Positions 46,201 to 58,600 of a stretch of 64,000 nt of DNA are shown here, one piece after another. The position numbers and the translations under genes are program-made. The notes beneath the pieces are model-generated. The model did not search any database. It saw only the letters and a list, made by a program, of their open reading frames with translations, and had not been told where the DNA came from. The DNA is from Straminergon stramineum (Eukaryota > Streptophyta > Bryopsida > Hypnales > Calliergonaceae): the NCBI GenBank assembly GCA_963920665.1, contig OY987265.1:39871001-39935000 (forward strand). Direction: 5' to 3'. Position 1 is the first letter of the stretch. Each line of letters begins with the position of its first letter.

Positions 46201-47754
46201 GCCCCCACTAAGTTACCCCTCTTCTCAGTGGTTTTGTTTTGGACTAGTGTCCCCTGTGTTGGCTTCACTGCACAGGTCAGATTTTGGAGGGACAGATTCA
46301 CAGTGGTCAGATTCTGACAGATCTGGCGAAATTTCGCAAAAAAAAAAAGAAGAGACTCTTCTACAGTGTATCAAAGTTTCACTATTTTAAAATTTTTAAA
46401 ATTGTGCAGTTCGAAATTTATTCTCAGTCTCCATTCAGAAGGGGAGATTTAGCAATGGTGTGAAATGGTTGAAAATTATATAGGAAAATGAAAATGAAAC
46501 ATATGTTAAAAGTAAATTGACATCTTGGGACCCATCATTCTTAATCCTTAAATATATCATAGTCATTTTTCGACTAATGAATGGCAAAGAATCTCCCCAT
46601 GCAAGACAGAAGTGTAACTACTCATCCTTGGAATTTTGTATGAAAGGAGAGGTCTTCTATAGTAGTTTGACTTTCAATGAGTGTTTTTGCATTTTTTTTA
46701 ATCCAACAACTCACATATTACCACTAAAACAAGATGATTTCTATAGTAACTAGCTTGTCCTTTCAGCTAGGGTTAAGAATTTATTTCTTATGTTTAATAG
46801 AATTGTGACATGTACATATATGGAAAGGGGGGAGTACTAGCATGTGAGTATAAAATCTATGAGCCCATGAGCTTAGGAGTCTATATTATAAACACTTTCT
46901 ATGGTTGTAGGTGTCTATGTATGTTATAGATACCTTTATTATAGACTCTTTCCATATTATAGGTATATATGTTATAAATACCTTCAAATGGTTCTAGGTA
47001 TATACCTCTAACTATGTTCAAGGGTCGTAGGCTTACATCTTTGTACTCATGAGCTAGCATTGTTGTTATATTAAGGGCATATTATCATGCTCAATACCAT
47101 GATTCACCCATTTGAATGGTCATATATTCATTTCACTACATTTTAATCCAAAATTTAGAAATAATCTTTGAGCAATCTAGAAAAGTACGTGGTACTATGT
47201 TTCTTATGCAATTGTTGTTAATGTTACAACAATTGTATATCTACTAACTATTATTTTCTCAAAGAATTTTCTTAAGTGTTACAAATTTTGCAAAGAGCAC
47301 CAATTTTGTTCCCTTATTAATCAAATAACTTAGTGTTACCTTCAATTTTGGTATCACTACTATGATATGTCACTTGTCACAAGAATTTCACTTTTTATTT
47401 TTTCAATAAACATTCCCAATGACATTTGGACATTTACTAGCAATCTTTATGATACTTCAACTTTGATTTTAATTTTCCTAACAAACTTATTACCCCCTAG
47501 AGAACCGCAACACATTTCACATAGAAATTGTGAAAAAACTACCAATTTTTGAAAGTTACATACTTGCCAAATTTCAAAAGTAGAAGAGTTGTTTTGCACA
47601 TGCTTTCCAGGCTACCTGGGATGTCTACAAAGTTCAAAGCAACATAATTTTTGATTTAGGCATCCAATCAAAAAATAAATTATATTCCTACTAGGAAGCA
47701 CATGTTCACACCTTGAATCAAAATTCCATGAACATCCATGCTCTAAGAGCATCT
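46201..47754. other. Intergenic DNA, no gene seen
   Basis: AT-rich. Around 46860-47060 there are repeated phrases (TATAGATACC, TATAAATACC, AGGTATAT) in loose inverted arrangement, too diverged to call an element. Confidence 0.45.
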
Positions 47755-48202
47755 ACACTTGTTTGTGCTAAAACGAATGTGCTAGATGGTAGGTGGCGAG
47801 TGTCAAGTGTAGGGAAGGGATTGGAGGTTATTGTTCAATCCCCATGAGCACCCTCCACAATGTACCTAATGAAGAGTAGGGTGGAGAGTAGGCACCCCAA
47901 AATTCAAGATCCCAAAATTCAAGGCACTCCAATTCTTTTTTTAGGGGGGACTTGTATTCAAGACAAGTCACTCCTTGATGCCTACTCCTCCATTGAACAT
48001 AGGTCCTAATGCTTTTCTTTTTGTCTTACTATGGTGCAAGTCAAATGCTCCACAGACTACAACTTGAAGTGTGGGGATGCATCTTTTTTTTGGTCTGTGT
48101 TGACAAATTCAGAAGTCTCCAAACCGTAGGACACAAAAAGAAGCACGGACAAACCAAACCATTTGACGAGGCAATATGGCGTGTCCCAATGGAGATGCTC
48201 TT
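47755..48202. mobile_element. MITE with GAGCATC termini, copy 2
   Basis: The left end reads AAGAGCATCTACACTTG; the right end is the complement of AAGAGCATCTCCATTGGG. Same family of ends as 25178-25633, though the interiors do not look alike. No coding frame. Confidence 0.6.
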
Positions 48203-49360
48203 GGAGACTAATATAAGTATTAGTAATGTTAATCAATGCACATAGACATTTTGCAATCATGAGCTTCATTTTTGCTCCTAATACTAAATTCTTATGTATG
48301 ACTAGATATGACAAGATTACATTTGAAGAGATGTAGCCAAAAGAGTGCAACAACAACAACTACAATACGGTGATATTTCCAATATATGTATATGAAAAAA
48401 TCTTAGATCTTTGGTTTCTCTTTATGCATAAGTTAGGGGAGGCAACCCATACTTGATCACTCCCCCATTATAGCAGTGTGAGGTGTAGTAATTTCAATCA
48501 AGAGGTGATTAATATGATTAATGGTGGCACAGTTCCTAGCACAGATGTGGCGCATTATGATTGGCTACAAAACTCTCAATATTGAAACCAACCCTTGTTG
48601 GATTTTGCAACCAGCCCTTGATTGGAAATAGAAAAATATGTATGACCAATATAGGGTTGAACAGAATCTTCCACTCAAAAATTCATTGTAATCATGTTTT
48701 GAGAAATAAAAATCTGAAAATTATGGAAATCTTATGAACTCTATTTGTGCACATACCAAAATTTCCCACTGTCAAAAACTCCCTTGCAGATACATGTATT
48801 TGCTTAAGTGGTCAGCAATGGGTTGCCTCCCCTAACCAAAATGAGAGCCTAGCCTGGTACACCCTCGTTCCCATCATCTATCTCGTTGACAGAGTTTTTG
48901 TTTGGACATTTACTTGTGGACTTGAAGCTGCAATGCGGAGTACCGACATGCCGTCTCTGCTATGGCGATCTTCTCTTACGCGGTTGCCTTGTGCCTTTGA
49001 TTCTAGCTAGCTTCACGTAGGTTAGGGCAGTATTGGTTTGTTTCATTCACAAGCTCAATTGCTCTTGGTGCTTGTGTCCGTGGTTTGATAGACTCTAGCC
49101 CTGTAAGAACCTTTTGAAAGATGAGATTGCCGGTGGCAACGAAATTTGATTTCGTTTGCGGGGAGGGACCTTAGCTTTATATTTGAAAACCTAAAGGTCA
49201 ATGTGATCAGACCCCCAGGAACGAAACGGTCTACTCGCCCCATAGCAGCTTATCACAAACCCTACTTGCTCTGTTCCGTTGGGGTTTGTGATTTGTGAGG
49301 GTCTGTTAATCTACTTACTAGCCGCGGTGCTCGTTTTGTTTCCGATTGATTGAAGGAGCC
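48203..49360. other. Intergenic DNA and upstream region of the PB1 gene
   Basis: The last 300 bases rise in GC and end in a plausible leader for the gene starting at 49361. No other gene seen. Confidence 0.45.
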
Positions 49361-50868
49361 ATGAGTTCTGATCATTACTTGTTTAAGGTTCGTGATCTGT
49401 CTCCGTTTGTTGGTTTATGGACTTTCAAATTCATGTATTTTTTTAGGGATTCGTTTGATATCAGCTCAATTCAGGTTGAGAAGCATTTCAACTGCCCGTA
49501 TGCAATGAGCGGCGTTTCATTCCCTTCTAGCTGGTTCAATATGTTTGGTGAGCAGTACTAGTGTTTTTCTTTGCATTGACGGTAATTGGTTCTCATTTGT
49601 TCCAACAGATCAAATATGGCAATATGTTGCGCCGTATTAGAGTCCCCCGATTATTTTTACACGGGATGGGTTACAAACCCGATATGACGTTTTCCAAGCT
49701 TGAAGAGACCGTTCGTCGTACATTCAAACTGCCTAAAACATTTAAATTTGATATGGTTTACATTGACAACGAGAACGAAGAGGTGACCATGGCTGACGAT
49801 GATGATATCCATGACGCAGTGGTTTATCAGAAATTGAATCCTCTTCGAGTGACAGTTCTGGCTCAAGAATCACAGCGCTCGGCGCTTGACGACCGTCCTC
49901 GTGAGTGTAGGGACCGAATCGTTCATGTTTTCAACTCATCGCAAGGCTAGAATTCTTTTGTTTCTCAATTTGCTTGTATGTATTCGTATTATGCGGACTA
50001 AATTATGCTTTTGTTTGTTGCTAGTCTGGGCCGGCCAAATGTTTAGAATTCCTCTGGAGCCTTCTCGAAAATACATTACACCGAGAATACATAGTGACAC
50101 AAATAGGATGGGTTCTGAATTGTGGCGCGTATGGGTCTCCTATCTTAAGGGATTTCTTTGGGATACGTCTTGACTTGTTTATTTGTTTGTGGATGCAGCA
50201 TTGGCAGGTGACCCTCCCTCTTGGGCAGGTAACTTATGCAATCTCAGAACCGAAGTGGCATCGTCAGGATTCTACTTTCTCCATTAATCTCTTTTCTATG
50301 TTCCTCAATTTGGGATATCAATTTCTTCAAGTTATTTACCACGACTTTGTCTTTGCTGACTTGAGGATGTTGTTTGCAGCTGACATTATCCTGAAACTTG
50401 ACCAATTACTGCTAGCTGTAAATAAAAAGCCGGTCGATCCAGGAGTAGACTCGGTGAATACTACTAAATCCACAAGGACAGAGCATCATGTTCTGGAAGG
50501 AGTAGACGATCCCCCAAGTGACGGTTCAGCAATCAAACCTGCTAAGGATGTCCTGCCTGATGAAGAATGGACTGGCAACGGTAAGCGCCGTGGGTGATTT
50601 CTCCGAGGAGGTTGTCGTGGTGATTATTCTTGCATTATAGGGCTTGGTGCTTAGAAGTGAATATACAATGTGAAAAACAAGGTTTTGGAGGAATTCAGTT
50701 CATGCCTCAGCAAGAATCATTAGTAGGATTATTCGCCTCGGTTAATTCTGGTGAGTAAAACTAATCTGACTTACCTGTTTTGCAGCACAATCAGGATATG
50801 ACTCTGAGTTCTTAAGGCGTGCCATGATTTTGCGGCAGAGAGTAACGACTGACGAGTTGAATGTCTAG
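49361..50868 (+). CDS. PB1-domain protein, NBR1-like N-terminus (210 aa)
   Basis: Exons 49361-49387, 49609-49900, 50199-50228, 50380-50580 and 50786-50868 join into one 210-residue frame with GT/AG introns. Residues about 10-98 form a PB1 domain: the basic cluster IKYGNMLRRIRVP, then MTFSKLEETVRRTFKL and the acidic OPCA motif DNENEEVTMADDDDIHDAV. This layout is that of plant NBR1 (Joka2), the selective autophagy receptor, whose PB1 domain drives self-association. The short second part has an amphipathic stretch (ADIILKLDQLLLAV) and an acidic tail, but no FW, ZZ or UBA domain and no clear LIR motif. It may be a truncated paralogue, a stand-alone PB1 regulator, or a gene whose 3' exons were lost. 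Exon 3 has only 30 bases. The function beyond PB1 pairing is inference. Confidence 0.75.
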
Positions 50869-52394
50869 AGGCTTAACCGTACACTGCAATCGTGAAGCTT
50901 GGGTACGAGAGGATGTCGAGAGTTACCCTCAATATTATAATAGACGATGCTACAATGCCCACTGGGTATCAAGACGAAGAAGAACTTCGGTCGATTTTTG
51001 GATAGGTGTGAATCGAGAATCCGAGTGTAGGATAATGTAGACTCCCCATCAAAGTCCACGGGACGATGGGAGAGAGTACAAGAACCACATTCTCTTCTTT
51101 CAAAGGGTGATTCTATCCTACACTATCTTAGGCATGTCTTAGTATATTTGTATTCGTTGAATAGGTGTGGAAGGTTTGTTAATCACCTTAGTAGAGTTGA
51201 CACAAGTGATGATGTTTGTTGGTCTCATAGGAGTTGGTGTGTACTTGTTCAGGGTTTGATATCACTCTGTGATGGCATAGTGTGCTATGCTGTTAAGTAA
51301 ATACTAGCACAAACTTGTTGCAATGCAACATTGAACTGAGGAGAATATGGATTGGATAGCTGGTTGAAGTCGTACAGAACTGGATGAAAAACATTTGAGA
51401 TGAAATGATGAAACATTTGGGATGAAAATGTGGCCATATTTGTGTCAACAAGTTGTGACCAGGGTTGTGATAGTTTGTACTTAATATAATAGAGGTGAGG
51501 AAATTTGCCATTGGGAAAGTGATATGTTTGGTTTTTATAAGACTAAGGAGAAATAGATGAGCAAAATAAGTTCAATCTTTCAAAGGTGTCTTGAACATCA
51601 TGGAAAATATGCATTGATAATCTAATGATCAAGAACAAGTATCAGGGCCAAATTTGGTGAATCTTGATTTCACATTGAATGCTCCAATTTATTGGTTGCA
51701 CTATGAACTTCCAAATTGGGTTATTTGGGGGTCAAATATGTCAATCCAATGGTGTATGTCTTCCATATTATTTTAGTACAAATTTTGTATCTTGGTAATA
51801 AAATATAATATGAATCCATATACATGGTTCTCTATAACCCTTTAAGGGTTAATCTACCACAATGTAGACCATGTTTAACACTTCTGTATCGAATTTTAGA
51901 GGTCATTGGAAGATGTAACCCATACATATACACCTTCAATATTAGAGTTTGGAGTTCCAAATGATTAAGCACCAAATGTCCTTGCATTTTGTGTGATGTC
52001 TAAAGAATTTTGTAGCTTCAAATGTCATGATTATTTATTAACTATTATAATTGAGTCCATTTTTTTCACATTTGAGTAAATCTTGTAGTTAATAGCTTTC
52101 AAAGTATTGTCTATTTTTAGATACAATATTCATTTAAAAATATTCCAAATTCATTAATTTGGCAATGAACTATCCAATCTTGTCTATAACTAGTTATTAT
52201 GGAACTCAAGTGACACCTTACTATAGCTCTATTATTGAATATGGTTATATTGGTGGTGGGTTTGAAATTGACCACTAAATGTTCATCCATTCACCAAGTG
52301 GATGATGATTGTTTTGGAAAGTCCACTTCATGTAACTAATATTCATTGAAGATGCTTCAAAGAAGATCATGTATGGAGTAATATCTATACTTTA
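50869..52394. other. Intergenic DNA after the PB1 gene
   Basis: No coding sequence for the missing NBR1 domains could be found here. Near 51838-51850 AACCCTTTAAGGGTTAA resembles the end of the TTAA-bounded elements, but no partner end was found. Confidence 0.5.
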
Positions 52395-52613
52395 AATTAG
52401 ATTGTTTGGTTTGTTTGTTTATTTGCTTGGTTTGTTTTGGTTTGTTTAACACTCTAAGTTCTAAGAAACTGTGGATCTTCTAGCAATGTTCTATACTACA
52501 ACTCATTTGTGACATACAAGATATTGAATTTCAGAGTTATTATAAACAATATATTTAAAAAATATTTTTTGCTTTTATTTTGGTTATGGCAATGGCACAG
52601 GGCACACTAGTAT
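52395..52613. repeat. Dispersed repeat with CACTAGT-type end, second copy (inverted)
   Basis: Reverse complement shares its start (ACTAGTGTGCCCTGTGCCAT), a middle AAATTCAATAT block and a (CAAA)-rich end with 2097-2590, but is under half as long. Confidence 0.5.
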
Positions 52614-54900
52614 TAATAAAAAGACAAATGAATAACTGTCTTACATAAATCACAAAGAAGGGCAAATTAAAAAGAATTATTTTGTTGTGCGTTAAGGTTG
52701 GATTCAAACCAGGAGGTCCAGTGGTAACTTAGTGAACATGATAACAAACATTTTCATTGACCAAAGATTGGGTTTTGTCCACTATGATTTGAGCATTCAC
52801 ATCGGCCGAATGGCTAACTTGAAGTTAATGTCATGTCATCACCCACTCCAATCAAATTGAAGATGAAGATTCAAATTGTAGTGGACACGATCGGGATCAC
52901 CTCGGGAGGTGTTGCAAACTTGTGCTGAGGACAAAAGGCTTCGACTGGAGTTGGTTTTCTTCACTCTTCCTCACCACGGCACCTTCGGATTTTTAAACAG
53001 GTTCGACTTCGGAGCCGACTTTCTCTCTTCTTTCATGTTCAGGGAGAAAAATCCAGTGGAGCAGGAGCCCGATCGTGAAGAGGATTGATGAGGCCCTTTT
53101 GGTATGCTGGTTTTTCAATCGTCTTGTTGTATGTGATCGCTCCGTGAGCTCTGAATTTTCTTATTTCGTAGAACTAGGTGCAAGAATGGACGAAGGGTTA
53201 GTTTTGGGAAGCAGGAGTTTAATTATGCCTAGGATTGAGGCGCTTTTCGCCTGATCGTCTTGTCCGTATGATTGTTTTGGACTCCGTGAGCTCTGGATTT
53301 TTTATCTTCATTTTTTTCCGATTAGGTGGGAGGGTGACTCAACTGTCTAGTTCTGTTTACGCTGGAGGTCCACTGATCGGAGTTTCAACCTCAGCTGCAC
53401 AAAAGTTTACTGCTCCCTTTACTTCTTCTTTTCAGGGTGTGTGATGTAGGAATTGGTAGCTTCGTCGCCTTTTTTTCTCTGTGAAAACTATGTTGACGAC
53501 GTTAGGGTTTAGGGTATTTGGGTGTAACTAATTTCTTTCTTAGTTTACGTAATTTTGACTGTGATTGTGTTTGCTTTTGCTGCGCCATTCCGTACTATGT
53601 GCTGGGAAGTCTGTGAGCTCTTGAACTCAGAATTTGTTATGAAGATTAGGGTTTAGGAACGGCGTTTTTGTTTTAATTGCGGTTTTAGTTGTATTGTATT
53701 GATCGGAGTTTCAGCACAGGTTTTGTTGAACTTTTATCGCTCCTAACTTTAATTTCTTCTAGGTTGGGAATATGGAAGTATGCGATTGCCTTCTTTTCGT
53801 TGAGAACTAAGTTTCCTATATCAGACTATGGTAGGTCTGCGTAACAAATTTGTTTGCACTTTTCCAAGTTGGCATAATTGTGAGTGAAATCTTGTTGCGC
53901 TATTTTCGTCCGGAAAGCCGGGGGTTGTTCTTCACTGTTTGCGACCTCTGTTTTCAATGATTACTGTAGGGATGATTTAAGTTCTGTTCAATTCTTCTAT
54001 GCAATATAAGTCTTTTATCGACTGAGTTTGGAGAAGATAGAGATTGGTACTACCTCTTATAAACAAAAAAATAGAGCTCCTTCAAGTAGAGTGATGTCTT
54101 CTGACAATGACCAAAAAGAAATGTTAAAATAACACGTATGTAATTTAAATTAATGTGTATATGTACAATTGGGTAGCCTAAGCAACATGTGCAAAAACTC
54201 TTTGTCTACTTACAAGATGTAAATGTCCAAAAAAATAGCTATGTGTAATGTGAAAATCTCATTCTAGGAGGAATTAAAGGCCCTATCAAGTAAGGTAGGA
54301 AAAATGTTTTCTTTCAACTTCAATTGTTACAATCTTTCAATTTGTGTGGTCAAAGTTTTTGAAATTTTTTCCACACATTCTCATAGTAGTCTAGTACAAC
54401 TTTTTACGTTTGAATTTTGAAGAAAAACACTTTTTGTAATTCTTTTCTACTACCCTAAAAAGTGACAGTTTTTGCCCAAAATATGCCTCAATCCTTTAGG
54501 TTACAATTAAGTTTGACCAAGGCACATTCGCTTTTTGGATGTGGGAATCTCTACATTAGGGTTTAGAATGGTGGGCCCCAACTTGTTACTATTGATTTCA
54601 TGGCATTTGTCATTTTACCTTGTAACTATTGACTTCTATATCACGACAATAAACTTATAACCAGATGATTACTCTTATTTTAGATAGAAGAAATAGTAAT
54701 CATCTATAGGACCAAATATGTTACTATTGCTTTTAACACATGTCTCATTCTCGTTGGGCTTCACAACATTTGAACTTTCAAATCATTCCCATAAACTCTG
54801 TAAATGGGTAAAGATAATAAAAATAAAAAGTTTCGAAAAGAAAAAAATACTAGGACGTCCGGGAAGATTGAAATCATCGAATACAAGCGACTAACCAATT
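52614..54900. other. Intergenic DNA with a possible non-coding leader
   Basis: From about 52900 to 54050 the sequence has the look of plant leader exons (AGGGTTTAGGG, repeated GT donors). Two blocks, 53080-53165 and 53225-53310, resemble one another around ATCGTCTTGT and CTCCGTGAGCTCTG. No coding exons could be linked to it. The part from 54050 to 54900 is AT-rich and featureless. Confidence 0.4.
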
Positions 54901-54904
54901 GTTG

Positions 54905-55600
54905 GAATTAGGGTTTGTTTCGAGAGGGCCTGGGTTTTACTTCGCAGCGAGCAGGATCCGAATTGTGGTCGACTCCGTGGCGATCCTAGTGTTGCTTTCG
55001 GCTCACAGCTGGAGGCATTGCCGCTGGTGGTAAGTTTGAGAATATATGGAATTCGTTTTCGATTCTATCGTCCACGATTAGGGTTTGAGGTCTAAGTATC
55101 GTGCTTTCTAATTTTGATTTTTGTATTTAAGCATGGGTTTGCTCTGGCGTTGTAGTGAACCGTGTTATTCCGAGTTTCCGTCTTTTCATTTTAGTTGGGT
55201 TTGTTCTATTTAGTGCGTGATGGACTATGTAATTTGAACACCATGTATTTGAGTACCTCTTGATGGATAAGCTTGAAAGACCATTTTAATGAGCTTTGGA
55301 TCTTGAGTAGTCTTTGCTTGAGTGACTATTCGTTAAAAATGTTCTCCTTCCTCATTCTCACAGGTCCCAAGGTTTAAACTAAGTGAAATATTAACTAGAA
55401 AAAGTTCATCTCTCATTTCTGGTTATGTTAAAAAGCACATAAAATCATGGACCCAATCCAGCAATGGGCTTAGTATTTCTGCTTTTGTTCACAAGATCGG
55501 GTTTACTGTTTTACTATTCTGTATCGTGATGGTTTCCTTGTTCTGTTTTGTAATGCAGAAAGATTGGAGGGGTCTTATGCTCAGGTGATGGATTGAGATA
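54905..55600 (+). promoter_or_regulatory. tRNA ligase 5' UTR with intron
   Basis: A leader exon ends GGTG at 55029 before GTAAGTTTG. The intron 55030-55558 ends TAATGCAG, and the second leader exon contains an in-frame TGA at 55586-55588 before the start codon at 55601. The transcription start is not determined; 54905 is approximate. Confidence 0.6.
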
Positions 55601-58600
55601 ATGAGAGGAATTTTACACTTGAGAAATCTATTTGCCCTCGGTTTGACGCCGGCGTCCTCTGAGATAACACGCTTCCAAGTCTCTTTTCTCTCTAGTCTTG
55701 CTTCTGTCTCCTCTTACCAGCGCCTGTCCTCTTGCCTCATGACGAAGGTAAAGTTTCTCAATTCGAGTGTGTTTTTGTGTTTACAAATTTCAATCGCATA
55801 TAGTCTGTAAGGGTTACCGTAATTTTCCAAGGGTGCTTACTAGAATTTGTGTGTGCAGGGAATGCATAGTGGGAAGCAACAATGGAAACCGAAGCCAGAA
55901 GTTGGGGCAGCTCATGTGTCTGCGTCCGACATCGCGTCTGGCTCCTCCCAAGCTTATGCACCCTTGTCGCCTGAGGTTTCCGAAAAGAAGCCAACCGATA
56001 CTGGAAAGCATGACTCAGTTGTGGATCAACTAGCAGAGCTGCGTTTGGAGCCTGCTGAGACAGGCAGGTCGAAAGATGTGATTGCAGAAAAGGAAGAACA
56101 TCAACAGAAAGGGAAGAAAGGAGACACCACTACACCTAAGAAAGTTAAGGGGACGGTGGCTCAAGCCCAGCTGCGGGCTACTTTTTATCCCAAATTCGAG
56201 AATGAAAAGTCTGATCAGGAGGTGACTACAATCACGTAATTTGTTATCCAGCCAGTGAGACGCCATCATGCGCCTAAACCTGGCTAAGCACGCGTGATTA
56301 TCGAGTGTCGGATTGCATGATATTCTTTTCTTATTGTTCTTGCAGTCGAGTGAGACAGCTTGCTCGCTTTCATGAATGTAGTAGCTCGTTAACGCAACGT
56401 TAGCAACGACATTCAGTTTCTTTGACTCTGGGAATGGTCCTGATGCATCCCGTTTTTATAGTGCTAAAAGCATAGGTTTCGTTAACGGCTGTGCATGTTT
56501 GAGTGAGGAGATTATTCCGCCAATCGTATTGTGTTTGTGTGCAGGTGAGAATGAAGATGCAGGAGGTGGTTGGTGCTGGGCATGGAGTCTTGGAGGTAAT
56601 CTTACAGTTATTTACTTAGGTTTTCTGAATGTCCTTTTGCAGAACTTCAGCTGGTGATCACAAAAGCTCTCCACCTTGTTGTTTTTAACACTATTTTGGG
56701 GAGTTTTATGGAGGGTTAAATGGTGATGAGACTTTCTTGCATACTGCTCACGTTTATTTCTCTGTGCAGGTCACCATGAAACATTCTGGTTCGCTGTTCC
56801 TTTATGCAGGTGACAATGGAGGAGCTTTCGCAAAAAACAGTTATGGAAATCTGTGAGTGAACTATCGTTGACGTGTCACTGTCTTCAGTGTGTCGAGACT
56901 TTTATAGAAGGATAGCACATGCATTTGCATTTCAATCATTGATACATCTTCTTCGATCTCCAAGATGAGCCCGAATTTTTTAGTTTAGTTTAGAGATCTT
57001 CGATACCTGATGTGTCAAACATGTTGTTGACTTAGGTACACAGCAGTAGGTGTCTATGTCTTGGGAAACTCTCTCCGGGAAGCATGGGGGGCACATGCAA
57101 GTCAAAAACAACGAGAGTTCAACGCATATCTCAAGGTTTGTTTACATGTTTTGAATCACGTCCTGGCTATCAGAAGAGTGAGCTCCGTGCTCACTGTTTG
57201 GCAAATGCAGTTTACTATTCACTCGGATCTGGACTAATATGGAAACAATCACTCAACATGTGCAATTACAAATTTGTTCCTGACCCTGATCCATATAATA
57301 TGATCTCATACTTGACTTTTAAAGAAGACAACTAAATACGGCTTGAAGGTTCAACTTCACCTGGATGTAGATGTTGAATGCTTGAAGTATCTTATATTGC
57401 AGGAGCATCGTATTTGCATTGGGATGGAGCTAGTTACTGCAGTGTTAGGGGATCATGGACAACGTCCTTTGCATGATTATGGTATGTTTCTATTTTCAGC
57501 ATCTCTATTTTCACTCTGTTTTTAATAAGATTTTGCAGCAATTGTAATTTGATGTTGCTTTCTTATGAAGAGGTCAATGAGATTGCTGGTAGAGACTGTC
57601 GCCTAATTCATTCAAGGTCAAATTGGTCATTGCCGCAGTGGTTCTGAGGTCATATTGCTATGGTGGGTGTGAGCAGTGGTGGTTACAGCAGTGACAAAAT
57701 TGGACGGGCGCCCCCACTTCCAATCTACCCCTGATGTGATTGCTTTCTGTCATCAATGGCGACTGCCAACCAATCAATATTGGTTATTCTCCTCTAAGTC
57801 AGTTATCTTTCGCTGCATATTTCCTCCTTGTTTGGCATCTGTTCATGATTGTATCTTTCATAGGTGTAGTTTAGTTGCAGAGTGCACGGCATGCTGATGT
57901 CCTCCTGGCTGACCATGTCTGCAATTTGCCTTGTGTCCATTTTTGATAAATTCATGCTGAGGCATTACTCATCGATTCAATTTAAATGGGTTGGATCTAC
58001 TTTTCTGTCTTGAAAGGTATTCAGACATGGTATGACGGCTAGATTCTGGTCTGTAGCTCAAATCTCTCTTTGCAATGCTGTTCACAATTCGAGTATGCAA
58101 TCGTCGGTTCACGCTATATGATGTTCTGTGGTTTGTATGGTGCAGAGATTCTGTCACCTCGTTCTTCACCGCCTATGATGCACTCTGTGAGGAAGGATTG
58201 GCAGGGGATGTTACGCATGTTTTGAATGAAATTGCCGATACTTATTTGGCAGGTGTGTATCTGCCTTTCTTCTTGTTATATAACATTATTATCCAATGAA
58301 GATGGGGCGTCTTTGCAGTTGAGACAGCTGCAGCTTGCTGGTCTCTATTTGCTTATGGTTATGAGTCTGACAACTTCAGAATATTCTGCCTCTAGCCAAT
58401 GACTGCCGGGATTACTTGACTTGCTTAATAATGTTCTGCAGTCATGAATTCTTTCCTTGCTAGCTCAGCATTGGTAACCACGTGGGTCGCTTGTTTTGAA
58501 ACTCCTATCCCCATTTCCAGGTTAAGTGCAATTATTCTTTATTTTTCTTATTTAGACATGGCAATGATGTCACTTGTGCTATTCCAGCAACCAAGAGACA

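Noticed and set aside
51838..51850. End of another TTAA-bounded element
   Set aside because: The palindromic AACCCTTTAAGGGTTAA resembles the family end, but no matching opposite end was found within several hundred bases on either side.
52680..52880. tRNA- or SINE-like boxes (GGTTTGAATCC on the minus strand, GGCCGAATGGCTAA on the plus strand)
   Set aside because: The boxes are on opposite strands or badly spaced and no cloverleaf can be drawn, so neither a tRNA nor a SINE is supported.
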